From Sulfurospirillum sp036802865 (GTDB lineage Bacteria > Campylobacterota > Campylobacteria > Campylobacterales > Sulfurospirillaceae), in assembly GCF_036802865.1 (NCBI RefSeq), contig NZ_DAIRVK010000001.1:682001-746000 (forward strand): a stretch of DNA of 64,000 nt. Direction: 5' to 3'. A program made the position numbers and the translations under genes. Shown here piece after piece: positions 27,124 to 37,050 of this stretch (position 1 is its first letter; every line of letters begins with the position of its first letter). The notes below the pieces were generated by a model. That model was not told the DNA's origin. It saw only the letters and a program-made list of their open reading frames with translations, and made no database searches.

Positions 27124-27919
27124 TAGCCATTTTTCAATTATGATCTCTGTTTTTGTTCTGCTTTTTTCATTTCAATTTACGAATGTGATTAAGAGTATCG
27201 TGAACGATTATGCGACAAAAATTGTTAATGATTATGCCATTGTTATTGTCTCTTCTGCAGAACTCAAAGAAGATGAACTCAGAAAACAGATTCCTGAAAT
27301 TGAAAGCTTATCTGAAATTAGCAGTAAAAAGATTTTAGATCGTCTCAAAAATGATATGTCCTCTAAAAATCTATCTCTTCTACAAGTGGCACTTCCTAAG
27401 TTTTACTCTTTAAAACTAGAGTCCATACCCAATAAAAAAAGAATTGAAGCCATTAAACAAAAGCTTATGGGAATTAACACGATAACGCGTATTGAAACGT
27501 TCGCCAAAACACATGAGAAGATGTTTAAGATGTTACAGCTTCTTCAAGCAATGGTCTATATTTTTGCCTTTTTTGTAGCCTTTGTTTCGATTCTTCTTAT
27601 TTTTAAGCAGATTCGTATTTGGACGTATGAGCACAGTCGTAGAATGTCTATTATGACGCTCTTTGGGGCCTCCTTTTTTATGAAAAGTGCCATGTTATAT
27701 CGTATGACTTTGGTGGATTCATTGGTGAGTTCAATTCTTGTGTGTGCCCTTTATACGGTTGCTCCTAGATTAGCCATTGTCAAAGATTTTGCTGCTGAAC
27801 TTGATATTATGGTTCCAGAATTTGATCTTCTTTATCAAGGTGGTACACTCATTGGTGCTTCAATTCTTTTTGCATTGGTCTCTGTCACAATTGTTTCTCG
27901 TAAAATTGGACGTGTATGA
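27110..27919 (+). CDS. ftsX: FtsX-like permease
   Basis: About 269 residues, with FtsX topology. One N-terminal membrane helix (about 9-30) is followed by a periplasmic domain (about 35-135) and three C-terminal helices (about 150-175, 200-222 and 240-262). Sequence identity within FtsX is low, so the call relies on topology, size and position between ftsE and the envC-like gene. ATG 27110 is favoured over GTG 27098; either overlaps ftsE. The downstream overlap is ATGA. FtsX would relay FtsE ATPase cycles to the periplasmic coiled-coil partner. Confidence 0.82.
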   Translation: MRSVNSHFSIMISVFVLLFSFQFTNVIKSIVNDYATKIVNDYAIVIVSSAELKEDELRKQIPEIESLSEISSKKILDRLKNDMSSKNLSLLQVALPKFYSLKLESIPNKKRIEAIKQKLMGINTITRIETFAKTHEKMFKMLQLLQAMVYIFAFFVAFVSILLIFKQIRIWTYEHSRRMSIMTLFGASFFMKSAMLYRMTLVDSLVSSILVCALYTVAPRLAIVKDFAAELDIMVPEFDLLYQGGTLIGASILFALVSVTIVSRKIGRV

Positions 27920-29145
27920 AACCATGGTTTTTAGGTGTGGTCTTATGGATGCCATTGGTGGTAGTCGCTGCACCCAATACAACGCAAAAGATTGATGAAA
28001 AAGCAAAAACACTCCAAGAAAAGCTTCAAACTGAAAAACAAATTCATGGAAAATTACAAGATATTGCCAATGACATTGTAAATGAAGAGAAAGACATTGA
28101 AAAGATCAAAGATAAGATCGAAGATCTCGGTCGCAATATCAATGAATCACAAGAAACAGTATCGCGTAAAAATGAATACCTCGATAAATTGACCAAAGAT
28201 ACCCAACAGCTCTCTTCTCAAAAGAAAGATTTAGAGCAAAAAATCATTAAAATAATTGCAGAGGATTTTTCATTTTATTTGGTCTCCGATAGCGATTATT
28301 TGGATAATGAAGATGGTATTTTAGTGGATGAAGTGCTCCAAAAGATGGACACAATTATGCGTAAAGAGTTTGGAAAACTTTCATCAGATTATAAACAAAT
28401 CAACGACCAAATTTATTCTCAAAGCCAAGAAATTAAAAATATACATGGTGAAATTCAAAGTGCTAAAAGTAAAAAAGATGAATTACTTGCACTAGAAAAA
28501 AAGAGGGAGAGTTCCGTTTTATCGCTCAATGCAAAAAAAGAGGGGTATAAAAAACAGTTAGACGATATACAAAAAGAGCGTGATGAAATTCGTACAACCC
28601 TAGAACAGCTCAAAATTATTAAAGTACAAGAAGAGAGTAAAATCTTAGCAGAAAAAAATGCAGCTTCTAAAAGAGAAAAAGGACCTTCCACTGTGGGTGG
28701 TGGGGATAATAGCATTCGACAAATTGGCTCTTCTTATCAAAATAGTAATGTTAAAAAATATGTTGGGGAGCGTACGATTGCACCATTGGATGGCTATAGT
28801 ATCAAACGTAAATTTGGCGACTACGTTGATCCAATTTATAAGATTAAAATTTTCAATGAATCTGTTGTTTTAGCTTCATCAACGCCTGATGCTACCGTTA
28901 AAAGTGTTCTTAATGGTAAAGTCATTTTTGCAAAAGACACTGCTTCAATGGAAAAAGTAGTGATTATTGAAAATAGTGATGAAATTCATACTATTTATGC
29001 ACATCTCTCTAAAATTGCTCCAACCATTCAGGTAGGTCAAAAAATCAAAAAAGGATACGTCATTGGACGTGTCGACAATGATCTTACCTTTGAAGTAACC
29101 CAGAAGAATTTCCATATTGATCCACTTGATCTGATTGCAAAGTAA
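27916..29145 (+). CDS. EnvC-like murein hydrolase activator (degenerate LytM)
   Basis: A 409-residue exported protein. A signal peptide (about 1-17) precedes a long coiled coil (about 20-240) and a C-terminal LytM/M23 domain (about 290-409). In active M23 peptidases the zinc ligands lie in HxxxD, in HxH and in an H-bearing strand. Here the first His is absent (FGDYVDPIYKIKIF), YAHLSKI keeps only part of the second site, and LTFEV replaces LHFEV. Loss of ligands is typical of EnvC, which activates amidases instead of cutting. With ftsEX upstream and an amidase gene 5.5 kb downstream, that role fits. Confidence 0.83.
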   Translation: MKPWFLGVVLWMPLVVVAAPNTTQKIDEKAKTLQEKLQTEKQIHGKLQDIANDIVNEEKDIEKIKDKIEDLGRNINESQETVSRKNEYLDKLTKDTQQLSSQKKDLEQKIIKIIAEDFSFYLVSDSDYLDNEDGILVDEVLQKMDTIMRKEFGKLSSDYKQINDQIYSQSQEIKNIHGEIQSAKSKKDELLALEKKRESSVLSLNAKKEGYKKQLDDIQKERDEIRTTLEQLKIIKVQEESKILAEKNAASKREKGPSTVGGGDNSIRQIGSSYQNSNVKKYVGERTIAPLDGYSIKRKFGDYVDPIYKIKIFNESVVLASSTPDATVKSVLNGKVIFAKDTASMEKVVIIENSDEIHTIYAHLSKIAPTIQVGQKIKKGYVIGRVDNDLTFEVTQKNFHIDPLDLIAK

Positions 29146-29213
29146 CTTTTTAGGTCTTTTAGGGTAGAATAAAGAAGTTTTCTATGCCTAAGATGCAGAA
29201 AGGTTTATACAAT

Positions 29214-29933
29214 ATGGAGAAGAGAAAAAGGGTTTTAGTTAAGTTCTCTGGTGAGGCGCTTGCCGGTAATAATGGATTTGGTATTGACACTTCTATTTTG
29301 AAATTTATAGCCGATGAAATCAAATCATTGGTCATGCATAATATTGAAGTGGGTATCGTAATCGGCGGAGGCAATATCATTCGTGGGGTGAGTGCTGCGA
29401 AAGACGGCATTATCAAGCGTACCAGTGGCGATTATATGGGGATGCTTTCAACCGTTATTAATAGTATTGCAATGCAAGAAGCATTGGAACACACAGGAAT
29501 GGAAGTACGCGTTCAAAGTGCGATTAAAATGGAAGCAATTTGTGAAACATTTATCGTAAGACGTGCTCAACGTCACTTTGAAAAAGGGCGTATTGTTATT
29601 TTTGCAGCAGGAACAGGTAACCCATTCTTTACAACCGATACTGCCGCGACACTTCGGGCTATTGAAATTGGCGCAGATATGATTATCAAAGCGACTAAAG
29701 TAGATGGTGTATACGATAAAGATCCTAATAAATTCTTAGATGCTCAAAAATTAACGGAGCTCACATATGATAGAGCAATGGATGATAATATCAAAGTAAT
29801 GGACGATACTTCAATCGCTCTTGCTAAAGATAACAACCTCCCAATTGTTGTATGTAATATGTTTGCAAAAGGAAATTTACTCAAAATTATCGAGGGTGAC
29901 TTAGAAAGTTGCTCTATTGTTAGAAATAAATAA
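29214..29933 (+). CDS. pyrH: UMP kinase
   Basis: A 239-residue bacterial UMP kinase of the amino-acid-kinase fold, which phosphorylates UMP to UDP for pyrimidine nucleotide synthesis. It begins MEKRKRVLVKFSGEAL and has GIVIGGGNIIRG near 45 and FAAGTGNPFFTTDTAA near 140. DDTSIALAKDNNLPIVV lies near the end. ATG 29214 is chosen because the Campylobacter homologue starts there and AAAGG lies about 10 nt upstream; the ATG at 29184 adds 10 unconserved residues. It is followed 9 nt later by rpoZ. Confidence 0.95.
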   Translation: MEKRKRVLVKFSGEALAGNNGFGIDTSILKFIADEIKSLVMHNIEVGIVIGGGNIIRGVSAAKDGIIKRTSGDYMGMLSTVINSIAMQEALEHTGMEVRVQSAIKMEAICETFIVRRAQRHFEKGRIVIFAAGTGNPFFTTDTAATLRAIEIGADMIIKATKVDGVYDKDPNKFLDAQKLTELTYDRAMDDNIKVMDDTSIALAKDNNLPIVVCNMFAKGNLLKIIEGDLESCSIVRNK

Positions 29934-29942
29934 GGAAAAAAA

Positions 29943-30158
29943 ATGGAAAGAACAGAACAAATTACAGCAAGAGCTTTATCTCTTGTCGGTCAAGATCGTT
30001 ATAAATTAGTGATGCTTGTTTCAAAAAGAGCAGATCAATTATCAAATGGTGCAGAGCCATTAATTAAAGCAGATAAAAATAAGCAAAAGTTTACAGACAT
30101 TGCTCTTCTTGAAATTGCAGAAGGCAAAGTCAAATTAGAATCTATTACTGACTTATAA
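29943..30158 (+). CDS. rpoZ: RNA polymerase omega subunit
   Basis: A 71-residue omega subunit. It has the family start MERTEQITARALSLVGQDRY and the following LVMLVSKRADQL. It helps assemble the beta-prime subunit and, in proteobacteria, forms part of a ppGpp-binding site. It lies between pyrH and spoT, and the rpoZ-spoT pairing is widely conserved, linking omega with ppGpp metabolism. Confidence 0.93.
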   Translation: MERTEQITARALSLVGQDRYKLVMLVSKRADQLSNGAEPLIKADKNKQKFTDIALLEIAEGKVKLESITDL

Positions 30159-30170
30159 GCAGCGTGACAC

Positions 30171-32327
30171 TTGGAAGAGTTAGTCGAAATTGTTAAAGAG
30201 TGTAAGCGCTCTGATAAAGCGGTTGAACTCTTATACAAATACATCAAGCCAACACCGAACGTTGAAAAAGCAGTTGCTTTTACGATAGCCAAACATCAAG
30301 GGCAGTATCGTAAAAGCGGTGAAGAGTACGTTATTCATCCTATCTTAGTGTGCGTTTTTGTAGCATACTTAGGTGGTGATGAGTCGATGATTGTCGCGGG
30401 CTTATTGCACGACGTCGTCGAAGATACTTCGTGTTCTACGGAAGAAATCAAAGCAATGTTTGGTGAAGAAGTAGGGCATCTTGTTGATGGCTTAACGAAG
30501 ATTGTCGAAATACGAGATGTTGAGCTTATTCCGTCCTCTTCCAATGACAAACTGGTTGCTTCAGCACTTACATTCCGTAAAATGCTCATTGCTTCCATTC
30601 GCGATGTACGTGTTTTAGTAGTCAAGCTGTGTGATCGTCTCCACAATATGCTTACCCTTGCTGCACTTGACCCTGTAAAACAGCGACGTATTGCCGAAGA
30701 AACCTTAGTTGTTTATGCCCCTATCGCCCATCGTTTGGGTATTTCTTCCATTAAAAATCTTTTAGAAGATTTTAGTTTTTACTATGTGATGCCAAATGAG
30801 TACGCTAAAATTGATGGCTATATCACAGAGCATGGTCAACAACTTCAACTTCGTCTCAACCATTTTATCTCTAAAATCAAAAACCATATGCTGAAAGAAG
30901 GGTTTATTGAGAGTGATTTTACGATCCAAAAACGCGTTAAACACTATTACTCAATTTATCTTAAAATGCAACGTAAAGGTGTGACCATTGAAGAGGTATT
31001 GGATCTTTTAGCCATTCGTATTATTGTGCGAACACCTATTGATTGTTACCGTGCTTTGGGTATTGTCCACCAACATTTTAAGCCTTTAATTTCACGTTTT
31101 AAAGATTATATTGCGATTCCAAAAGAGAATGGTTATCAGACGATTCATACAACTGTTTTTGACGATAAATCCATTGTTGAGTCACAAATCAGAACGTATG
31201 ATATGAACAAAACAGCTGAATATGGTGTTGCAGCTCACTGGAAATATAAATCAGGGGGGCTCAATCCTAAACTTGATTGGCTCAATGACCTCAATACTCA
31301 AAATGAAGAAATTGAAAATATTGAAGATTTCTATGCGATAGCAAAAGATAATCTCTACAGCGAAGATATTGCCGTTTTTTCACCTAAAGGTGATATTTTT
31401 ACGCTTCCTCGCGGTGCCACAGTCCTTGATTTTGCGTATGAAGTACATACGGAAGTTGGCACATACGCCGATGAAGCTTATGTCAACAAACAAAAAGTGC
31501 CACTGTTGAGTGAGCTTAAAAATGGTGACATTGTTCGTATTGTCACATCCAAAGAGCCAAAATACAGATGTAGTTGGGTTAATAGTGTTAAAACAGGTAA
31601 AGCAAAAAGCACTATTCAAGCGAATTGTCGTCAGAAAATTAAAGAAGTTAACCACAAAGTTGCTATTAAAATTCTAGCACATGCGTTTGGTGTGGCTGAA
31701 AATAAAGTTGAAGCATGGGTTGAACAAGAACATGCGATGAAAAAGATCTTTAGAATCGCCACAGATTCGATCTATTTGCAAGATGTTTCCAATACATTAA
31801 AACTCTATGCTATGCAAGACACGTTACTTTTTCCATTGCTTAAAAAAGATCGTTATCACATCAAAAAACAGAAGTTTGAAAATATCGTTATTTATTCAAA
31901 TCATCATATCTCCAATGTCTATTTTGACTACTGCTGTCATCCTAAACGGGGCGATGATATTGTTGGATTTAAAAAAGGTAATGATGTGTTTGTACATCAC
32001 AAACTCTGTGAGCGCGCTGCTGTATTAATGGAAGAGAATGAGCCTATGATTTTTGTAAAATGGACGAAAGAAGCTCCAGATCGTTACAAACTCATTGTCA
32101 GTATTGAGAATAAAAAAGGCTCTTTAGCCTCATTTTTAGCTTATTTGGCTAAAATGCAGATCAATCTGGTGACCATAGAGCTTGGAAAAGCCGAAGATGA
32201 GGGACATGCAGATTATTTTGAGATGATTTTAGAATTGCCTGACAAGAATGTTAGCGCAGTACGTGAAAACCTCAAAGGACGTTATCGTGTGATTGAATTT
32301 GTTTCGGCAAATGACGCTTATAAATAA
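30171..32327 (+). CDS. spoT: Bifunctional (p)ppGpp synthetase/hydrolase (SpoT/Rel)
   Basis: A 718-residue long RSH protein. The N-terminal HD hydrolase domain retains YVIHPILVC near 53 and LLHDVVEDT near 78. The synthetase domain holds YYSIYLKMQRKG and LLAIRIIV near 275. TGS (AVFSPKGDIFTLPRGATVLDFAYEV near 402) and a C-terminal ACT domain (near 645) follow. Both catalytic halves look intact, so it should make and degrade the alarmone; many Campylobacterota have only this one RSH. The TTG start has a weak ribosome site 12 nt after rpoZ, which may keep expression low. Confidence 0.94.
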   Translation: MEELVEIVKECKRSDKAVELLYKYIKPTPNVEKAVAFTIAKHQGQYRKSGEEYVIHPILVCVFVAYLGGDESMIVAGLLHDVVEDTSCSTEEIKAMFGEEVGHLVDGLTKIVEIRDVELIPSSSNDKLVASALTFRKMLIASIRDVRVLVVKLCDRLHNMLTLAALDPVKQRRIAEETLVVYAPIAHRLGISSIKNLLEDFSFYYVMPNEYAKIDGYITEHGQQLQLRLNHFISKIKNHMLKEGFIESDFTIQKRVKHYYSIYLKMQRKGVTIEEVLDLLAIRIIVRTPIDCYRALGIVHQHFKPLISRFKDYIAIPKENGYQTIHTTVFDDKSIVESQIRTYDMNKTAEYGVAAHWKYKSGGLNPKLDWLNDLNTQNEEIENIEDFYAIAKDNLYSEDIAVFSPKGDIFTLPRGATVLDFAYEVHTEVGTYADEAYVNKQKVPLLSELKNGDIVRIVTSKEPKYRCSWVNSVKTGKAKSTIQANCRQKIKEVNHKVAIKILAHAFGVAENKVEAWVEQEHAMKKIFRIATDSIYLQDVSNTLKLYAMQDTLLFPLLKKDRYHIKKQKFENIVIYSNHHISNVYFDYCCHPKRGDDIVGFKKGNDVFVHHKLCERAAVLMEENEPMIFVKWTKEAPDRYKLIVSIENKKGSLASFLAYLAKMQINLVTIELGKAEDEGHADYFEMILELPDKNVSAVRENLKGRYRVIEFVSANDAYK

Positions 32328-32348
32328 TCGAAGAAGGAAATAAGAGAT

Positions 32349-33560
32349 ATGGATATGCGGATTCAAAATGCGCTTAAAGAGATCAAAAGAGGCATTAGTG
32401 AGATTATTGATGAAGAGCGTATTGTTACATTATTGAAAAATTATTTTGAGAAGGGTGAAACTTTTTTAGTTAAAGCAGGCTTTGATCCAACGGCTCCAGA
32501 TCTTCACTTGGGACACACTGTTTTACTTCAAAAAATGGCACTACTTCAAAAATTTGGTGCGGTTGTACAGTTCCTTATAGGTGATTTTACAGGCATGATT
32601 GGTGATCCAACCGGTAAAAATGAGACACGTAAAAAATTAACACGTGAAGTAGTTTTAGCCAATGCTCAAAGCTATAAAGAGCAAGTTTTTAAAATTTTAG
32701 ATCCAGCAAAAACAGTTGTAATGTTTAACTCCGAATGGTTAAATGCACTTGGTGCAAGTGGCTTAATTGAACTTACAACGACTTTTAGTGTCGCTCGAAT
32801 GCTAGAACGTGAAGATTTTGAGAAGCGATACAAGTCTCAAATGCCTATTTCAATCAGTGAATTTTTATATCCATTGCTTCAAGGTTATGACAGTGTAGCA
32901 ATGAAAAGTGACATCGAAATGGGTGGGACTGATCAAAAGTTTAACCTTTTAATGGGTCGTCATATGCAACGTACGTATAACATCGGCAAAGAGCAAGCGG
33001 TCATTATGATGCCTTTGCTTGAAGGCTTAGATGGTGTCAATAAAATGAGTAAATCACTTGGTAATTATATTGGTGTTACGGATATACCTTCAGAAATGTT
33101 TGGCAAGATGCTTAGCATTTCAGATGAATTGATGTGGCGTTATTATGAGCTTTTAAGCACAAAATCACTTGAAGAGATTGCTGTACTTAAAAAAGATGTT
33201 GAAGTGGGTAGTTTGCATCCAAAACACGCTAAAGAGACGATTGCTTTAGAAATTATTGAACGATACCATAGTAAAGCTGAGGCACTTGAAGCCAAAGCCG
33301 AATTTGACCGTGTACATTCGCAAAATGAGATTCCAACAGATATTGAAACCTTTATATCGAATGAATCACCCATCTGGATTGCTAAAGCTTTGGTGGATTG
33401 TGGATTAGAATCATCCACTTCTCAAGCAAGACGTGATATTAAGCAAGGTGCTGTAAAACTTGATCAAGAAAAAGTGGACGATGAACAGCTACAACTTGAA
33501 TGTGGAGAGTATATCCTCCAAGTAGGTAAGCGCAAATTTATCAAGTTAAAGGTGCAATAA
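32349..33560 (+). CDS. tyrS: Tyrosyl-tRNA synthetase
   Basis: A 403-residue class I synthetase charging tRNA-Tyr. The HIGH motif is HLGH in DPTAPDLHLGHT near 42. KMSKS is exact in NKMSKSLGNY near 230. An S4 RNA-binding domain closes the protein (ARRDIKQGAVKL near 358). It is the TyrRZ-like, longer variant found in many proteobacteria. It directly abuts the next gene, sharing one base. Confidence 0.96.
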   Translation: MDMRIQNALKEIKRGISEIIDEERIVTLLKNYFEKGETFLVKAGFDPTAPDLHLGHTVLLQKMALLQKFGAVVQFLIGDFTGMIGDPTGKNETRKKLTREVVLANAQSYKEQVFKILDPAKTVVMFNSEWLNALGASGLIELTTTFSVARMLEREDFEKRYKSQMPISISEFLYPLLQGYDSVAMKSDIEMGGTDQKFNLLMGRHMQRTYNIGKEQAVIMMPLLEGLDGVNKMSKSLGNYIGVTDIPSEMFGKMLSISDELMWRYYELLSTKSLEEIAVLKKDVEVGSLHPKHAKETIALEIIERYHSKAEALEAKAEFDRVHSQNEIPTDIETFISNESPIWIAKALVDCGLESSTSQARRDIKQGAVKLDQEKVDDEQLQLECGEYILQVGKRKFIKLKVQ

Positions 33561-34657
33561 TGTCATTTAATGCTCTTAAAATTGGCAAATACACAATTGA
33601 ATATCCTATTGTTCAAGGTGGTATGGGACTTGGAATCAGCTGGGATAAACTTGCAGGAACCGTAAGTTTAGAAGGTGGTTTAGGTGTCATTAGTTCGGTT
33701 GGAACAGGCTATTATAACAATGCACACTTCAGTAAGAAAACGATCAATACCCGTCCTTTTGAAACAGAAAATTTTTATTCTAAAGAAGCTTTAACAACTA
33801 TTGTAGCAAACGCACGTAAGATTTGTGGCACAAAACCGTTAGCAATGAATATTTTGTATGCGATCAATGACTATGAACGTGTTATTAAAGACTCTTGTGA
33901 AGCAGGCGTTGATATTATTATTACAGGGGCTGGGCTACCTACCAATATGCCAGAATTTACCGCAGATTATCCCGATGTGGCATTGGTGCCTATTGTTTCG
34001 TCAGCCAAAGCATTAAAAATCATTTGTAAACGTTGGACTCAGCGTTACAATCGTCTCCCTGATGCTATTGTGGTTGAAGGCCCACTGAGTGGCGGTCACC
34101 AAGGTTTTACCTATGAGCAATGTGCTATGGAAGAGTATCAACTCGAAAATTTGATCGCACCTATTAAAGAAGAGATTAAAGTTTGGGGAGATTTTCCTCT
34201 TATTGCCGCAGGCGGTGTTTGGGATCGTTCAGATATCGATAAAATGATGGCACTAGGTGCTGATGGTGTCCAAATGGGAACACGCTTTATTGGAACACAT
34301 GAGTGTGATGCCGATGAGAATTTTAAAGAAGTTCTTCTCAAAGCACATAAAGAAGACATTCAACTTTTTAAATCACCTGTTGGTTACCCTGCACGTGGTG
34401 TTCGTACCAATCTTATTCAGATGGTTGAGAAAAGAGAAGGGCCTGCTATTCGTTGTATCAGTAACTGTGTAAGTCCATGCCATAGAGGTCAAGAGGCAAA
34501 AGCAGTAGGATATTGTATTGCGGATAGTTTGAGCGATGCATATATGGGGAAAGTAGAGACAGGGCTCTTTTTTACAGGTGCAAACGGTTATAAACTTAAC
34601 GAAATTATCAGTGTGAAAGAACTTATTGCAAAGTTGGTACATGGGGAAGCACATTAG
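33560..34657 (+). CDS. Nitronate monooxygenase family flavoprotein
   Basis: A 365-residue FMN TIM-barrel protein of the 2-nitropropane dioxygenase/NMO family. It shows PIVQGGMGLGIS near 16, GLGVISSVGTGYY near 42, GPLSGGHQGF near 176 and AAGGVWDRSDI and GADGVQMGTRF near 217-238. Known members oxidise alkyl nitronates, and relatives such as FabK reduce enoyl-ACP. The extra CISNCVSPCHRG segment near 298 has three Cys and may be a subfamily trait. Its position between tyrS and a cell-wall amidase gives no clue to substrate. Confidence 0.85.
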   Translation: MSFNALKIGKYTIEYPIVQGGMGLGISWDKLAGTVSLEGGLGVISSVGTGYYNNAHFSKKTINTRPFETENFYSKEALTTIVANARKICGTKPLAMNILYAINDYERVIKDSCEAGVDIIITGAGLPTNMPEFTADYPDVALVPIVSSAKALKIICKRWTQRYNRLPDAIVVEGPLSGGHQGFTYEQCAMEEYQLENLIAPIKEEIKVWGDFPLIAAGGVWDRSDIDKMMALGADGVQMGTRFIGTHECDADENFKEVLLKAHKEDIQLFKSPVGYPARGVRTNLIQMVEKREGPAIRCISNCVSPCHRGQEAKAVGYCIADSLSDAYMGKVETGLFFTGANGYKLNEIISVKELIAKLVHGEAH

Positions 34658-36329
34658 AGTATTTTTTGTTTTGTTGCTGACATGTATAGCGCTTTTTGGC
34701 GCACCCAATTACATGCAACAGCTTGAGCAGTATGATACACAAATGAAAGGCGCAAATAACGATGAAGTGTTACGTGTCTTTCATGGACTCAAAGCAGTTT
34801 ATATTCAAGCCATTATCTCTGGGGATGAAAACCTAAAAAAAGAGACGCTTGAGCGCCTGATTAAAACAGCCAAAGTCCTCAAATTGGATGCCTCAAAATA
34901 TGAGTCAGAATTGGCTACTTTAGGCAAAGATACTAAAAAAACAGCTCCATCTAAACCACTTATTCCACCTCCGGCTGCTGAAGAGAGCTTTGAAGCATCA
35001 CGTAGTACCACCAGTAGTAATAATAATGCTTATCCTTCAGCACCACAAGCTTCTACTCAAGCCGTTTCTGCTAAAGAGAACAAAGCAGATGCCATGCCTA
35101 TGAATGCAACAACAACGCAAGCTTCATCATCTTCATTACCTAAAAACTATAATGGTAAAAACGTATTGCAGCACGTGAAAACCAGTGAAGAAGAAATTGT
35201 GCTTGATTTTGGCTCCGCTGTAGTAGAGAGTAGTGTCAAAATCTTTGTGTTGAAAACTACCGATGGGTATAAAAAAATTATTGATATACCTGCTATTATT
35301 ATGAATGCGCCTTTAACAATTACAACACCTAAAAAGCTACAAAGTTTACGCATTAGTCAATACAATGCCAATGCAATTCGCATTATTCTAGATGCACCCA
35401 GTGCTTTTGAAACGTATGTCAGTGTTTTAGATACACAAGTCATTTTATCACTCAATAAAAAACCGGTTTTGACTGAAAAAAGAATTATGACACCGGCTGT
35501 TGAAGCCCCTAAAAAAGCACCCGTAGTTGCACCTCCACCTGAACAGCCTTCTGCTAAATCTTATACAGCGCCTACCATCGCACCAGAAGCGCCTGTAGTT
35601 GCAAGTAAGGCTACACCATCATCTCCTCCTAGTAAAAAAGGGCAAAAACGCGACAAAACGATCGTTATCGATGCTGGACATGGTGGTAAAGATGCGGGTG
35701 CTATTGGCTATAAGCAACGTATGGAAAAAAATCTTGTGCTTGATATGGCATTACAACTGGGTAAAGAGCTGAAATCACGAGGATATAAAGTGTTCTATAC
35801 ACGTCAAAGTGATGAGTTTATCAACCTAAGAGACCGCACTAAAGTTGCTAATGATAAAAATGCGGATCTTTTTATCTCGATACATGCAAATGCTGCGCCT
35901 AATGAGGCAAAAAAGCTTTCTATGAAAGGACTTGAGACTTTTTTCCTCTCCCCAGATCGTTCCGAACGCTCTAAAAACGTAGCTGCATTAGAAAACCAAT
36001 CGAATATGGAAGAGATGGATTTTTACTCTAAAGAGACTTTTTTAAATGTCTTTAATCGCGAGAAAATTATTCTCTCCAATAAAGTTGCCATTGATATACA
36101 ATCGAGTATGCTTAAAAGTGTAAAGAAAAAATATAGCGTTGAAGATGGAGGGGTAAGAGAAGCACCTTTTTGGGTTTTAGTTGGAGCGACTATGCCATCC
36201 GTCTTAATCGAAGTAGGCTATATTAGCAATCCGGATGAGTCTGATAATATGTTCAATCCACAGTATCAAAAGCACCTTGTTGATGGTATTAGTGATGGAC
36301 TTGACCAGTATTTTACAAACAATCCTTGA
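34641..36329 (+). CDS. N-acetylmuramoyl-L-alanine amidase with AMIN domain
   Basis: About 562 residues. A signal peptide precedes a helical segment and a Ser/Pro-rich linker. An AMIN-type domain (about 175-280) should target the protein to peptidoglycan or septum. A second linker leads to the Amidase_3 zinc domain (about 340-560). Visible ligands are IVIDAGHGGKDAGAIG, the later SIHANAAPNE and the catalytic Glu in SVLIEVGYISN. It cleaves stem peptides from glycan to separate daughter cells and is a likely target of the FtsEX/EnvC-like system upstream. ATG 34641 is chosen over TTG 34626 because a signal peptide then begins MGKHIRVFF. The tail overlaps the convergent cinA-like gene by 17 nt. Confidence 0.9.
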   Translation: MGKHIRVFFVLLLTCIALFGAPNYMQQLEQYDTQMKGANNDEVLRVFHGLKAVYIQAIISGDENLKKETLERLIKTAKVLKLDASKYESELATLGKDTKKTAPSKPLIPPPAAEESFEASRSTTSSNNNAYPSAPQASTQAVSAKENKADAMPMNATTTQASSSSLPKNYNGKNVLQHVKTSEEEIVLDFGSAVVESSVKIFVLKTTDGYKKIIDIPAIIMNAPLTITTPKKLQSLRISQYNANAIRIILDAPSAFETYVSVLDTQVILSLNKKPVLTEKRIMTPAVEAPKKAPVVAPPPEQPSAKSYTAPTIAPEAPVVASKATPSSPPSKKGQKRDKTIVIDAGHGGKDAGAIGYKQRMEKNLVLDMALQLGKELKSRGYKVFYTRQSDEFINLRDRTKVANDKNADLFISIHANAAPNEAKKLSMKGLETFFLSPDRSERSKNVAALENQSNMEEMDFYSKETFLNVFNREKIILSNKVAIDIQSSMLKSVKKKYSVEDGGVREAPFWVLVGATMPSVLIEVGYISNPDESDNMFNPQYQKHLVDGISDGLDQYFTNNP

Positions 36330-37050
36330 TTGTTTTCCCTTTTTTCATCGTAGCATCTTTAAAATAGCGTGACCACTGCTCTACTAAAGCATGTTCCTCA
36401 TGTGCAAGGTAAATTTCAACCATACGTTTTTCGCCAACAAAGCGTGGTAATGAGGAAAAGTTGAGCTCTTTTGGCAGAGCTTCCATAATATCAATTAAAT
36501 CATTTTCTGTTGATTCAACGATAAATGAAACAGTGTAAAGTTTAGGTTGACTAGGGAAGTGTTTATCAAGGGCTTCTTTCGCCATAGGCCATGCCATTGA
36601 TGGAAATCCTGGGGTGAAAAAGAAACGGTTGAACAGTGAAAATCCTGGGACATTGTTGACCACATTATGTAAGAGTTCAGAAGAAGGTGGAAGCATTGCC
36701 ATATTAATACGGTGAGGATATGCTTCATTGCCAAATTGCTGTTCTATAAGCTCTTTTGCTTTCTCATGTAAAGTTAAAGACTGTCCTGTAAAGACTTCAC
36801 TGGCAATAGATCGTGTCAGATCATCGGGTGTTGCACCAATACCTCCAAAACAGAACATCACACTTTTTGGGTCTTGTAAAATCATGTTGAAGCAGTTCTG
36901 AATAAGGGCAGGGGAATCTTGTATCACAAAACTTCCTGAATGGAGAAGTCCTCGATCGCGTAGTTCTTGATTGATAAAGGCGAAGTGTTTATCTACCCTG
37001 CGACCATTGAGAAGCTCAGTCCCAATGATGACAGAGTAGAAGTGTTGCAT
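36313..37050 (-). CDS. CinA N-terminal / molybdopterin-binding domain protein
   Basis: A 245-residue protein with the MoCF/MogA-like fold found at the N-terminus of CinA. It has VIIGTELLNGRRVDKHFAFI near 7, FGGIGATPDDLTRSIA near 67 and a PGFP segment near 152. CinA proteins usually carry a C-terminal NMN deamidase domain, which is missing here. Such single-domain forms may be FAD or ADP-ribose pyrophosphatases or cofactor binders; no specific function is proven. It overlaps adk by one base (TAATG), so the two are co-transcribed. Confidence 0.8.
   Translation of the reverse strand: MQHFYSVIIGTELLNGRRVDKHFAFINQELRDRGLLHSGSFVIQDSPALIQNCFNMILQDPKSVMFCFGGIGATPDDLTRSIASEVFTGQSLTLHEKAKELIEQQFGNEAYPHRINMAMLPPSSELLHNVVNNVPGFSLFNRFFFTPGFPSMAWPMAKEALDKHFPSQPKLYTVSFIVESTENDLIDIMEALPKELNFSSLPRFVGEKRMVEIYLAHEEHALVEQWSRYFKDATMKKGKTIKDCL

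Noticed and set aside
34641..36329. Frameshift between the amidase linker and catalytic domain
   Set aside because: The Pro/Ser-rich linker is in one continuous frame and the amidase motifs follow normally.
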